The notes under the pieces were generated by a model. It made no database searches. It saw only the letters and a program-made list of their open reading frames with translations, and was not told the DNA's origin. Of a stretch of 35,731 bases of DNA, positions 35,709 through 35,731 are shown piece by piece. The stretch comes from CAYVAP01 sp964521065. GTDB taxonomy: Bacteria > Bacteroidota > Bacteroidia > J057. The stretch spans positions 1 to 35,731 of the forward strand of contig CAZFPQ010000039.1 of assembly GCA_964521065.1 (NCBI GenBank), in the 5' to 3' direction. Each line of letters starts with the position of its first letter. Positions within the stretch are counted from its first letter, which is position 1. Made by a program: the position numbers and the translations under genes.

Positions 35709-35731
35709 ATGCAAGATACTAAGAAGCTCCT
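35709..35731 (+). CDS. Possible start of a truncated coding sequence
   Basis: An ATG at 35709 opens MQDTKKL before the window ends. The AAG-rich opening and the divergent position after a 318-bp spacer fit a gene start, but seven codons cannot establish it and no product can be named. Confidence 0.25.

Noticed and set aside
35690..35731. GTGGTGGAATGCAAG at the right edge resembles a tRNA-Leu 5' arm
   Set aside because: After TGGTGGAAT the sequence departs from the tRNA-Leu D-arm pattern, and the rest lies outside the window.

Overview
The window looks like a chromosomal segment of a gliding-type Bacteroidota. A Saprospiria/Lewinella-like organism is my best guess, but the sequence does not fix the genus. 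The main evidence is six secreted proteins that end in type IX secretion system (T9SS) sorting domains. One of them is a giant SprB-repeat adhesin with the gliding-motility type C-terminus. The few recognisable promoter -7 boxes resemble the Bacteroidota TAnnTTTG form, and Shine-Dalgarno sequences are largely absent.

Layout from left to right. 1-285: a strong terminator and the first copy of a dispersed hairpin repeat. 286-5065: tilS (minus), a small secreted protein (plus), a T9SS-exported metalloprotease overlapping lgt by 4 bp (both minus). 5460-14013: two large minus-strand exported proteins, the SprB-repeat adhesin (1611 aa) and an M43-like protein whose zinc site has been lost. 14546-20397: a CotH-kinase-like secreted protein, a small membrane protein, a repeat-rich spacer, and a parallel beta-helix T9SS protein (all plus). 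20512-28349: uvrB (minus), then a plus-strand set (amidohydrolase, metallophosphoesterase, DUF218-like membrane protein with an inserted domain, crotonase) facing aroC (minus). 28475-35390: a small T9SS protein (minus), a 1455-aa beta-helix T9SS protein (plus), and an outer-membrane-like protein (minus). A new plus-strand reading frame may begin at the right edge.

The genes do not form one pathway. Housekeeping genes (tilS, lgt, uvrB, aroC) are interspersed with cell-surface and exported proteins. Lgt supports lipoprotein maturation. The six T9SS clients would be exported across the outer membrane and then anchored or released.

The most unusual content is non-coding. One dispersed repeat family of about 100-125 bp (R family, four full-length copies plus two half copies) always sits at gene 3' ends and can fold on itself. 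A second family consists of two 189-bp MITE-like elements about 85% identical, with GAGGCTGTTT terminal inverted repeats. One copy lies next to an R element and is flanked by TTA on both sides. The other supplies the last base of a gene's stop codon. No tRNA, rRNA, CRISPR array, transposase gene or prophage was seen.
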